From positions 4,154,001 to 4,218,000 of the forward strand of contig NZ_CP118527.1 in the NCBI RefSeq assembly GCF_028885415.1: DNA of 64,000 bases, given 5' to 3'. Within the stretch, counting starts at the first letter, position 1, and every line of letters begins with the position of its first letter. Both the position numbers and the translations under genes were made by a program. Below the pieces are notes generated by a model that searched no databases, was not told the origin of the DNA, and saw only the letters and a list, made by a program, of their open reading frames with translations. This DNA comes from Streptomyces coeruleorubidus. GTDB lineage: Bacteria > Actinomycetota > Actinomycetes > Streptomycetales > Streptomycetaceae. Of the stretch, positions 1 to 7,072 are shown piece after piece.

Positions 1-71
1 ACGTCCCTGGTCTCGTCAAGTCGGTCGTTCGAGGGACCCAGGTGCTCCGTTCGGAGCAACGTTGACGTAGG

Positions 72-94
72 TTGCGGAGCGTTTTGTTCCGCAA
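72..94 (+). promoter_or_regulatory. Hairpin in the mscL leader
   Basis: Perfect inverted repeat TTGCGGA / TCCGCAA with a 9-base loop, ending about 28 bases before the mscL start. No full gene is visible in bases 1-121. One forward frame is open from base 3 to a TGA at 63-65 and could be the tail of an upstream gene, but it is too short to identify. The hairpin could be the terminator of that gene or part of the mscL leader. Confidence 0.4.
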
Positions 95-121
95 GCTGCT
101 CGTGCGAGGAGAGACCCCGAG

Positions 122-580
122 GTGAGCGAGAAGAAGGAACCGAGCGTCTGGGAGGGCTTCAAGGCCTTCCTGATGCGCGGGAACGTCGTCGATCTGGCGG
201 TGGCGGTGGTGATCGGCGCTGCCTTCACCAACATCGTCAACGCCGTGGTGAAGGGGATCATCAACCCCGTCGTCGGAGCCATCGGGACCAAGAACCTCGA
301 CCACTACAGCTCGTGTCTGAGCTCGACGTGCGAGGGCGAGCAGGGCATCCGGATCCTGTGGGGTTCCGTCCTCGGCGCCGCGCTGAGCTTCGTGATCACC
401 GCGGCGGTCGTCTACTTCCTGATGGTCCTGCCCATGGCGAAGTACCTGGCCCGGCTGGAGGCCCGCCGCAAGGCGAAGGAGGGCGCGCAGGAGGTCATCG
501 AGGTGACCGAGCTGGAGGTGCTCAAGGAGATCCGGGACGCGCTGATCGCACAGCGCGGCTCCGGGCACGACCGGCAGTAG
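122..580 (+). CDS. mscL: Large-conductance mechanosensitive channel MscL
   Basis: Forms the homopentameric turgor-release channel in the cytoplasmic membrane. The 152-residue product has the family N-terminus (GFKAFLMRGNVVDLAVAVVI), a first membrane helix at about residues 20-45, a short loop, a second helix at about residues 82-102 and a charged cytoplasmic C-terminal helix. It starts with GTG behind a GAGGAGAGACC ribosome site. The family is usually 130-155 residues. Oddity: the last 10 codons are the first copy of a 30-base tandem repeat that continues past the stop. Confidence 0.95.
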   Translation: MSEKKEPSVWEGFKAFLMRGNVVDLAVAVVIGAAFTNIVNAVVKGIINPVVGAIGTKNLDHYSSCLSSTCEGEQGIRILWGSVLGAALSFVITAAVVYFLMVLPMAKYLARLEARRKAKEGAQEVIEVTELEVLKEIRDALIAQRGSGHDRQ

Positions 581-640
581 CGGCGCGGCTCCGGGCACGA
601 CCGGCAGGAGCAGCGCGGCTCCGGGCACGACCGGCAGAAG
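551..640 (+). repeat. Three 30-base tandem repeats across the mscL stop codon
   Basis: Three near-identical 30-base units at 551-580, 581-610 and 611-640. The unit is ten codons long. Copy 1 encodes the last nine residues of MscL plus TAG. Copies 2 and 3 carry GAG and AAG where copy 1 has TAG, so the MscL frame would continue through them if the stop were read through. This indicates local duplication of the gene end. Confidence 0.9.
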
Positions 641-665
641 CGCTACGGGCGGCCGCCCGGCCGGC

Positions 666-848
666 TCAGAGGTGGTGGGGCGGCTTCTCGTCGAGGAAGC
701 GCTTGAGGTCGGCCGCGCCACCGCCGCCCGCGTCGGAGCGGTCGCCCCAGCCGCGGTCGGTGTCGTCGGAGGACTGCTGGTCGAGCGGGTCGTCGAAGAC
801 CAGCGCGGGCTTCGGCGCGCGCGGCTCGGGATCGGGGGCGGTGCTCAT
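666..848 (-). CDS. Small conserved hypothetical protein
   Basis: A 60-residue acidic, Pro/Asp-rich soluble protein with no membrane segment. It begins MSTAPDPEPRAPKPALVFDD and ends in a charged LKRFLDEKP tail. I recall similar short proteins beside mscL in other streptomycetes, but give no function. It faces mscL tail to tail and is divergent from the LtrA-like gene, with starts about 56 bases apart. The ribosome site is weak. Confidence 0.5.
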   Translation of the reverse strand: MSTAPDPEPRAPKPALVFDDPLDQQSSDDTDRGWGDRSDAGGGGAADLKRFLDEKPPHHL

Positions 849-904
849 GCGTCCAGGGTACGGTCGCGGAGAAATTCCCCGCGCCTTCTGTTGTGCTGGG
901 AATC

Positions 905-2164
905 ATGACGTCCAGCCCCACTCCCCCGCCCGTCCCCTCCGGCACGCCGGTCCCCTCCGGCGCGCCCGGCGGCCGGGGGCCGCTGCGCAGGCTCAGGACC
1001 CGCGGACGCGACGAGGCGCACCGGGCGGCCTCGCCGCTGGAGCTCTTCTTCGACCTGTGCTTCGTCGTGGCGGTGGCCCAGGCGGGCATCCAGCTGGTGC
1101 ACTCCGTCGCCGAGGGGCATGCGGGCGAGGGGATCCTCGACTACGCGATGGTGTTCTTCGCCCTGTGGTGGGCGTGGATGAACTTCACGTGGTTCGCCTC
1201 GGCGTACGACAACGACGACGTGCTCTACCGGGTCGTCACGCTGGTGCAGATCGCCGGTGTGCTGGTCCTCGCGGCGGGGGTCTCGCGGGCGTTCGAGGAG
1301 CACGAGTTCTTCGTGGTCTGGCTGGGCTACCTGATCATGCGGCTCGCCCTGGCGGCGCAGTGGCTGCGGGCGGCCCGCTCCAGCGAGGGCCCGGAGCGGA
1401 CGACGGCCCTGCGCTACGCCGGTGGGGTGCTGCTGTGCCAGGTCGGCTGGCTGGGACTGCTGTTCCTGCCCGAGGGCGCCCGGCCCTGGTGGTTCCTGTT
1501 GATGGCGGTGCTGGAGATGTGCGTGCCGCCGTGGGCGGAGAAGGACCACCCCACGTCCTGGCATCCGCGCCATATCGCGGAGCGGTACGGGCTGTTCACC
1601 ATCATCGTGCTCGGCGAGACGATCGCCGCGGCCACCATCGCCGTGAAGTCCGGCGTCGACGAGAACGACGCCCTGGGCGAGCTCCTCCCCATCGCGGCGG
1701 GTGGGCTGCTGGTCATCTTCGCCGCGTGGTGGGTCTACTTCGTCGTGCCCATCCACGACCATCTGCGGTCCAACCGGCAGGCGTTCCTGTGGGGCTACGG
1801 CCACTATCTGGTCTTCGCCTCGGCCGCCGCGATCGGGGCCGGGCTGGAGGTGGCGGTGGAACAGACGGTCGGCAAGGCGCACGTGTCCACGCTGGCGGCG
1901 TCGGCCGCCGTGACCCTGCCGACGGCCCTGTACCTGCTGGCCTTGTGGGCCCTGCACTCGCGCCACTTCAAGTCGGGCATCGCCCAGCAGCTGGTGCTGC
2001 CGACGACGGCGCTGCTGGTGATCTGCTGCACGTTCCTCGGCGACTGGGCGGTGCTCGCGGCGGGCGCGGTCTGCGCGCTGTCGGTGGTGGCGGGAGAGAC
2101 CCTGGCCATGCGCAGGGCGACCCGGGCCGCCCGGGTCGCGGGGCCGACAGCGCCGGCCGGGTGA
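905..2164 (+). CDS. Low temperature requirement protein A (LtrA) family membrane protein
   Basis: Integral membrane protein of about 419 residues with roughly ten hydrophobic helices. The LtrA signature is near the N-terminus: a basic Arg-rich stretch, then SPLELFFDLCFVVAVAQ, and later GLFTIIVLGETIAAAT. The family is linked to low-temperature growth in Listeria, but its biochemical role is unclear. ATG at 905 is preferred. A GTG at 893 would add four residues (MLGI). The Pro/Ser-rich first 25 residues look unstructured. Confidence 0.85.
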   Translation: MTSSPTPPPVPSGTPVPSGAPGGRGPLRRLRTRGRDEAHRAASPLELFFDLCFVVAVAQAGIQLVHSVAEGHAGEGILDYAMVFFALWWAWMNFTWFASAYDNDDVLYRVVTLVQIAGVLVLAAGVSRAFEEHEFFVVWLGYLIMRLALAAQWLRAARSSEGPERTTALRYAGGVLLCQVGWLGLLFLPEGARPWWFLLMAVLEMCVPPWAEKDHPTSWHPRHIAERYGLFTIIVLGETIAAATIAVKSGVDENDALGELLPIAAGGLLVIFAAWWVYFVVPIHDHLRSNRQAFLWGYGHYLVFASAAAIGAGLEVAVEQTVGKAHVSTLAASAAVTLPTALYLLALWALHSRHFKSGIAQQLVLPTTALLVICCTFLGDWAVLAAGAVCALSVVAGETLAMRRATRAARVAGPTAPAG

Positions 2165-2283
2165 CGGTGCCGGCGAGGTCCCGCTGCCCTTCGGGCCGGG
2201 CGGGCTGACGGCGCCGACCGGCCGGATACGCCCGCGGGGAGGGGTACGCCCACGGGGCCGGCGTCTGGACGAGACTGGGCGCC

Positions 2284-3324
2284 ATGACAGTTGACGCTCT
2301 GGTGGACGCTCTGACGGATGTCTCCGGCCTGCGCGTGGGGCACGCGACACGCGCCGGCGACGGCTGGCTCACCGGCACCACGGTGGTGCTGGCCCCGGAG
2401 GGCGGGGCGGTGGCCGCCGTGGACGTGCGGGGCGGTGGTCCCGGCACCAAGGAGACGGACGCGCTCGACCCGCGCAACGTGGTGCGGAAGGTCGAGGCGA
2501 TCGTGCTGACCGGCGGCAGCGCGTACGGGCTCGACGCGGCTTCGGGGGTGATGGCCTGGCTGGAGGAACGGGGGCGCGGTATCCGTGTCGGGGTGGACCC
2601 GGCGCATGTCGTGCCGGTGGTGCCCGCCGCCTGCGTCTTCGATCTGGGGCGGGGCGGCGACTTCCGGGCCCGGCCGGACGCGGCCACCGGCCGTGCGGCG
2701 GTGGAGGCGGCCGCGGCGAGCGGGCTCGGCGCACCGGTGCCCGAGGGATGTGTGGGCGCCGGCACGGGGGCGGTGGTCGGGGTGGTGAAGGGCGGCGTCG
2801 GCGGCGCGAGCACCGTGCTCGGCTCGGGGGTCACGGTGGCCGCGCTGGTGGTGGCCAACGCGGCGGGGTCGGTGCTGGATCCGGAGACGGGGGTGCTGTA
2901 CGGGGAGTTGTTCCAGGGGCGGGTGGAGTATCCGGAGGCGCGAGTGCACGAGGCCGCGCAGCGGCGCCTCGCCGAGACGGCCGCGCGGAGCGCGCCTCCC
3001 CCGCTCAACACCACGCTCGCGGTGGTCGCCACGGACGCGGACCTGTCGAAGGCGCAGGCGCAGAAGCTGGCCGGTACGGCACACGACGGCATCGCCCGCG
3101 CGGTGCGGCCGGTGCACCTCCTCAACGACGGGGACACGGTGTTCGCGCTGGCGACCGGAGACCGCGCCCTGGACGCCGCGAACCCGCTCGCGCTCAACGA
3201 GATCCTCGCCGCGGGCGCGGACGTCGTGACCCGGGCGATCGTGCGGGCCGTGCGCGCCGCGCAGCCGGTCGACGGTCCGGGCGGGGCGTGGCCGTCGTAC
3301 GGGGAGTTGTACGCGGGCCGCTGA
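2284..3324 (+). CDS. P1/DmpA-family peptidase (S58, L-aminopeptidase/D-esterase type)
   Basis: A 346-residue N-terminal-nucleophile hydrolase. Members such as DmpA and ThnT cleave themselves to expose a nucleophile and then act on amide substrates. Family landmarks are DVSGLRVGHAT at the N-terminus, GGGPGTKETDALDP, LTGGSAYGLDAA, GAGTGA, and LNTTLAVVATDA. In the last, Asn242-Thr243 is the predicted self-cleavage bond, the Asn-Thr type known from ThnT. No signal peptide is visible. It starts 119 bases after the LtrA-like gene and may be monocistronic. Confidence 0.85.
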   Translation: MTVDALVDALTDVSGLRVGHATRAGDGWLTGTTVVLAPEGGAVAAVDVRGGGPGTKETDALDPRNVVRKVEAIVLTGGSAYGLDAASGVMAWLEERGRGIRVGVDPAHVVPVVPAACVFDLGRGGDFRARPDAATGRAAVEAAAASGLGAPVPEGCVGAGTGAVVGVVKGGVGGASTVLGSGVTVAALVVANAAGSVLDPETGVLYGELFQGRVEYPEARVHEAAQRRLAETAARSAPPPLNTTLAVVATDADLSKAQAQKLAGTAHDGIARAVRPVHLLNDGDTVFALATGDRALDAANPLALNEILAAGADVVTRAIVRAVRAAQPVDGPGGAWPSYGELYAGR

Positions 3325-3489
3325 ACAGGCCTGCGGCGCACAGCGACCCCACAGCGGGAGCGGACTTTGTCGCGGTTCTGTCACGTGACGGCGTTCAGCG
3401 CGCACGGACGGAACCCGACCACCCGCCCGGCCCCTCTTCCCTCACGTACTGGAGCGGACCACGCACATCACTTGAACTGGGAGCAGCCC

Positions 3490-4707
3490 GTGACAACGCC
3501 GGACATTGCAGCGCGGCGCAAACTGGGGGCATGTGCCGCCCTGATGGTCGGCGCCCTGACGCTCACCGCCTGCGGTGGCAGCGCCAACGCCAAGGACGAC
3601 GCCAAGGATGGCGCCGACTCGGCGAAGACGTCCGTCGCGAAGATCGCCATCTCGGCGAAGGACGGCTCGACCGACGCCTCCATCAACTCGACCGGCGTCA
3701 AGGTCAGCGACGGGAAGCTGACCGACGTGAAGATGACGGTGGCGGGCAGCGGTCAGGCCGTACCGGGCTCGATCTCCTCCGACGGCAAGGCCTGGAAGCC
3801 GAAGGAGCAGCTGGAGCGCGGCACGAAGTACCAGATATCGGCGACCGCGAAGGACACGAAGGGCCGTACGGCCGCGGCGAACTCCATCTTCACGACGGTC
3901 ACCTCGGCGAACAGCTTCATCGGCACGTACACGCCGGACAACGGCACCACGGTCGGTGTGGGCATGCCCGTGTCGTTCAACTTCGACAAGGCCATCACGA
4001 ACCGCAAGGACGTGCAGTCGCACATCACGGTCACGTCCAGCAGCGGGCAGAAGGTGGTCGGGCACTGGTTCGGCTCGCAGCGGCTCGACTTCAGGCCCGA
4101 GGAGTACTGGAAGGCCGGTTCCAAGGTCACGATGAAGATCGACCTTGACGGGGTCGAGGGCACGAACGGCGTCTTCGGCGTGCAGAAGAAGACGGTCACC
4201 TTCACCGTCGGGCGCTCGCAGGTCTCCACGGTCGACGTCAACACGCAGACCATGACGGTCGTGCGGGACGGCAAGACAGTCAAGACGATCCCGATCTCGG
4301 CGGGCAGCCCGGAACACACCACGTACAACGGGCAGATGGTGATCTCCGAGAAGTTCGTGCAGACCCGGATGAACAGCCGGACGGTCGGACTCGGCGGTGA
4401 GTACGACATCCCGGACGTGCCGCACGCGATGCGCCTGACGACGTCGGGCACGTTCATCCACGGCAACTACTGGTACAACAAGGGCAATCCGCCCTTCGGT
4501 CGCCAGGGCACCAGCCACGGCTGCGTCGGCCTCGCGGACGTCCAGGGCGCCGGGGGCAGCACGCCCGCCAAGTGGTTCTACGACAACTCGCTCATCGGGG
4601 ACGTGGTGGTCGTCAAGAACTCCCCCGACAAGACGGTGGCGCCGGACAACGGGCTCAACGGCTGGAACATGGCGTGGAGCCAGTGGATCGCGGGCAGCGC
4701 CGCGTAA
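3490..4707 (+). CDS. Lipoprotein L,D-transpeptidase (YkuD) with Ig-like domains
   Basis: Cell-wall enzyme expected to make 3-3 peptidoglycan cross-links outside the membrane. The 405-residue product has a lipoprotein signal peptide ending LTAC, so Cys28 is the predicted lipidated residue. Two Ig-like domains follow (about residues 50-250), then a YkuD domain with FIHGNYW and the catalytic SHGCVGL motif. The layout matches mycobacterial LdtMt2-type enzymes. GTG at 3490 has a GGGAG ribosome site and places the signal peptide correctly; an open frame continues upstream to 3367. A strong terminator follows. Confidence 0.93.
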   Translation: MTTPDIAARRKLGACAALMVGALTLTACGGSANAKDDAKDGADSAKTSVAKIAISAKDGSTDASINSTGVKVSDGKLTDVKMTVAGSGQAVPGSISSDGKAWKPKEQLERGTKYQISATAKDTKGRTAAANSIFTTVTSANSFIGTYTPDNGTTVGVGMPVSFNFDKAITNRKDVQSHITVTSSSGQKVVGHWFGSQRLDFRPEEYWKAGSKVTMKIDLDGVEGTNGVFGVQKKTVTFTVGRSQVSTVDVNTQTMTVVRDGKTVKTIPISAGSPEHTTYNGQMVISEKFVQTRMNSRTVGLGGEYDIPDVPHAMRLTTSGTFIHGNYWYNKGNPPFGRQGTSHGCVGLADVQGAGGSTPAKWFYDNSLIGDVVVVKNSPDKTVAPDNGLNGWNMAWSQWIAGSAA

Positions 4708-4750
4708 GCGGATGAACGACTTCCCTAACTGGGGTTTTTGACGGACCGAC

Positions 4751-4790
4751 CGGGCCGCGCGGGAACTTTTCGCGCGGCCCGTGCGTTTTC
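4751..4790 (+). terminator. Intrinsic terminator after the L,D-transpeptidase
   Basis: Perfect 11-base stem CGGGCCGCGCG / CGCGCGGCCCG with a 9-base loop, followed by TGCGTTTTCC. It begins 44 bases after the stop. Confidence 0.8.
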
Positions 4791-4886
4791 CTGGACGTAC
4801 GTTTTCTCGGTTCCCGGACATGATGTCCGACCGAGGGGCTACCGTATGCACCCACAAGGTGACATGCAGCAACGCCGGGAGAAACC

Positions 4887-5633
4887 TTGAGCGTTCCGTA
4901 CGAGACGGCAGCGTACGAACCCCACGACTCGCCCGAGTCTCCGGAGGAGCACCTCGCGCGACTCCTCGGCCGCGCCCTGAACTCCTTCGAGCTGCCGGAC
5001 GAGACGATAAGGCGGCTGGACTGCGCGCTGGCGCACGACAGTTCGCTGCACTCCGCGCACCACAGCGCGGGCCTGCACCGGGAGACGTACCGGCACACGT
5101 GGCTGCTCGCCGACGGTTCGGCGCTCACGCTCTGGGAGCTCGTCCACAACACCGCTCCGGGCAGCGAGCCGCAGCACGAGGTGTACGTCGACGAGGAGGA
5201 GCTGCGCGCCGCCACCACGCGTCTGCCGCTGCCGCCGGACACGCCCGACTTCGAGCTGCCGGTGACGGTGCAGCTGTCCCCGGTCCCCGCGCCCCGGCAC
5301 GCCTACGCCGGGGACGACTCGGCGGACCACGCACGGCGTTTACTGCGCCGCGCGGAGAACGCGGACCGGCCGGGCGACGACACGGCAGCCCTGCTGGCCA
5401 CGGCGTCCGGTCACCAGATCACCCAGGCCTTCGGCCGCCCCTGCCGCGCGGGCCGGGCGGGGCTGGGCTACTCGCTCTACGAGCACGCGTTCCTGCTGCG
5501 CGACGGCGCGGAGGTCTCCCTCTGGGAGGTGGAGCACACGGCGACGCCGGACGGTCGGCACATGTGCGAGGTGTACGCCAGCGAGGACGCGGCGCGCGAG
5601 GCGATGGAGCGGCGGGCGGCGCGGCTGTCCTAG
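4887..5633 (+). CDS. DUF6227-like conserved actinobacterial protein
   Basis: A 248-residue soluble acidic protein of unknown function. It consists of two related halves, each with a short helical segment followed by a beta-rich block with similar motifs (YRHTWLLADGSALTLWELVHN and YEHAFLLRDGAEVSLWEVEHT), so it is an internal duplication. The DUF6227 assignment is from memory. The TTG start follows CCGGGAGAAACC. Its TAG stop lies on the left TA target base pair of an IS630-family insertion, but the insertion does not change the protein. Confidence 0.7.
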   Translation: MSVPYETAAYEPHDSPESPEEHLARLLGRALNSFELPDETIRRLDCALAHDSSLHSAHHSAGLHRETYRHTWLLADGSALTLWELVHNTAPGSEPQHEVYVDEEELRAATTRLPLPPDTPDFELPVTVQLSPVPAPRHAYAGDDSADHARRLLRRAENADRPGDDTAALLATASGHQITQAFGRPCRAGRAGLGYSLYEHAFLLRDGAEVSLWEVEHTATPDGRHMCEVYASEDAAREAMERRAARLS

Positions 5634-6788
5634 TGTCCTGCGCCAGTAGTTGATCGTTAGTTGTTGCGTGACTTCTGCTGCTGGTGCGTCAGTTCCTCGT
5701 CGGGGTCCGAAGCTGGAACCGTTGCTGCTGTCCGCTGAGGAGCGGGCGATGTTGGAGCGGTGGACGCGTCGGGCCACGTCTGCCCAGGCCCTGGCTCTGC
5801 GCGCGCGGATTGTGCTGGCGTGCGCGGGGCCGGAGGTGCCGCCGATCGTGGCGGTTGCTCGGGACCTGCGGGTCACCGCGGACACAGTCCGCAAGTGGCG
5901 GCGGCGATTCCTCGCCCACCGGCTGGACGGGCTGGTGGACGAGCCCCGGCCGGGCCGACCGCCCACCATCAGCGTCGACCAGGTGGAAGCCGTCGTGGTC
6001 ACCACGCTGGAACAACTCCCGAAGAACGCCACGCACTGGTCGCGCAGGTCGATGGCGGACCGCAGCGGCCTGTCGAAGTCGACCGTGGGCCGGATCTGGC
6101 GGAAGTTCCAGCTCAAGCCGCATCTGGCGGACACGTTCAAGCTGTCGACGGACCCGCTGTTCGTGGAGAAGGTCTACGACGTCGTCGGCCTCTACTTCAA
6201 CCCGCCCGAGGGCGCGGTTGTGCTGTGTGTGGATGAGAAGTCGCAGATCCAGGCCCTGGACCGGTCCCAGCCGGTGCTGCCGATAATGCCGGGCATGCCC
6301 GAACGGCGCACTCACGACTACGTGCGCAACGGCCTGACCACCTTGTTCGCCGCGTTCGATGTCGCCACCGGCGAGGTCATCAGCGCCCTGCACCGCCGGC
6401 ACCGGGCAGTGGAGTTCAAGAAGTTCCTGGTCAGGATCGACAAGGAGGTTCCGGCGCATCTGCAGATCCACTTGATCTGCGACAACTACGGCACCCACAA
6501 GACCCCGGCGGTCAAGACGTGGCTCGCCAAACACCCTCGCTTCCACATGCACTTCACCCCGACCGGTTCCTCCTGGATCAACCAGGTCGAGCGGTGGTTC
6601 GGTTTCCTCGCCGACCAGAAGATCCGCCGCGGCGCACACAAGAACGTGCAGGCCCTCGAAGCTGACATCCGCGCATGGGTCAAGAACTGGAACGTAGACC
6701 CCAAGCCCTTCATCTGGACCAAGACAGCCGAAGAGATCCTCGACTCCCTCGCCCGCTTCTGCCGACGGATCTCCGGCGCAGGACACTA
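5631..6788 (+). mobile_element. IS630-family insertion sequence with TA target duplication
   Basis: Bounded by perfect 14-base inverted repeats including TA: TAGTGTCCTGCGCC at 5631-5644 and its complement at 6775-6788. The flanking TA pairs (5631-5632 and 6787-6788) are the target duplication typical of IS630/Tc1-like elements. It carries one transposase gene. The ends and the transposase are intact, so it may be a recent and active insertion. Confidence 0.92.
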
Positions 6789-6789
6789 G
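5668..6789 (+). CDS. IS630-family transposase
   Basis: DDE transposase of about 373 residues. An N-terminal helix-turn-helix region includes PPIVAVARDLRVTADTVRKW and a second winged helix (SKSTVGRIW). The catalytic core has the expected acidic residues: LCVDEKSQIQALDR, HLICDNYGTHK and WINQVERWF. GTG at 5668 is preferred; a TTG at 5650 would add six residues. No frameshift is needed, although some IS630 members use one. Its stop TAG is made from the right-hand target TA plus the first flanking G. Confidence 0.93.
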   Translation: MTSAAGASVPRRGPKLEPLLLSAEERAMLERWTRRATSAQALALRARIVLACAGPEVPPIVAVARDLRVTADTVRKWRRRFLAHRLDGLVDEPRPGRPPTISVDQVEAVVVTTLEQLPKNATHWSRRSMADRSGLSKSTVGRIWRKFQLKPHLADTFKLSTDPLFVEKVYDVVGLYFNPPEGAVVLCVDEKSQIQALDRSQPVLPIMPGMPERRTHDYVRNGLTTLFAAFDVATGEVISALHRRHRAVEFKKFLVRIDKEVPAHLQIHLICDNYGTHKTPAVKTWLAKHPRFHMHFTPTGSSWINQVERWFGFLADQKIRRGAHKNVQALEADIRAWVKNWNVDPKPFIWTKTAEEILDSLARFCRRISGAGH

Positions 6790-6799
6790 TGCGGCGGCA

Positions 6800-6955
6800 C
6801 TAGTTCCTGTCACCGAGTCGGCGCACCAGCTCGGCGAAGGCGTCTCTCTCCTCCGAGGTCAGTTCCACGGACTCCGACCGGGGACCTGTCCGGCGCTGTT
6901 GCGGAAGAGCGGGGAGGGAGTGGCCTTCGGGCCACCGGGAGACGTGCTCAGGCAT
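6800..6955 (-). CDS. Small hypothetical protein (51 residues) downstream of the fructose operon
   Basis: An open frame from ATG (6955) to TAG (6802-6800). The product begins MPEHVSRWPEGHSLP and ends in a charged helix, ELTSEERDAFAELVRRLGDRN. That ending resembles a real protein C-terminus and is unlike the Arg/Pro-rich products of shadow frames. The gene would have been the tail-to-tail neighbour of the DUF6227-like gene before IS630 arrived. No function is assigned, and the ribosome site is weak. Confidence 0.5.
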   Translation of the reverse strand: MPEHVSRWPEGHSLPALPQQRRTGPRSESVELTSEERDAFAELVRRLGDRN

Positions 6956-6971
6956 GCGCCCCAGTAGACAC

Positions 6972-7006
6972 CACGGCCCGGGACTTCGGTCCCGGGCCGT
7001 GATTTT
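6972..7006. terminator. Strong hairpin terminator beyond fruA
   Basis: Perfect 13-base stem CACGGCCCGGGAC / GTCCCGGGCCGTG closed by a TTCG tetraloop, followed on the plus strand by ATTTTC. It lies 67 bases beyond the fruA stop, in the position expected for the fructose operon terminator. Confidence 0.75.
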
Positions 7007-7072
7007 CGTGATCTATCTCGCAGGTGGCATGAACGGCTCACACACCCTGAAAGGGGGCGAATGTCAGCCGGC

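Noticed and set aside
845..2350. Long minus-strand open frame opposite the LtrA-like gene
   Set aside because: Arg/His/Gln-rich translation with no domains, a GC-rich shadow of the plus-strand gene. Similar long frames at 1804-3405, 7061-9355, 11138-12706, 18117-19916 and 22281-23903 were rejected for the same reason.
6859..7041. 60-codon minus-strand open frame near the fructose operon terminator
   Set aside because: It reads through the terminator hairpin. The 51-codon frame at 6800-6955 in another frame has a more protein-like product.
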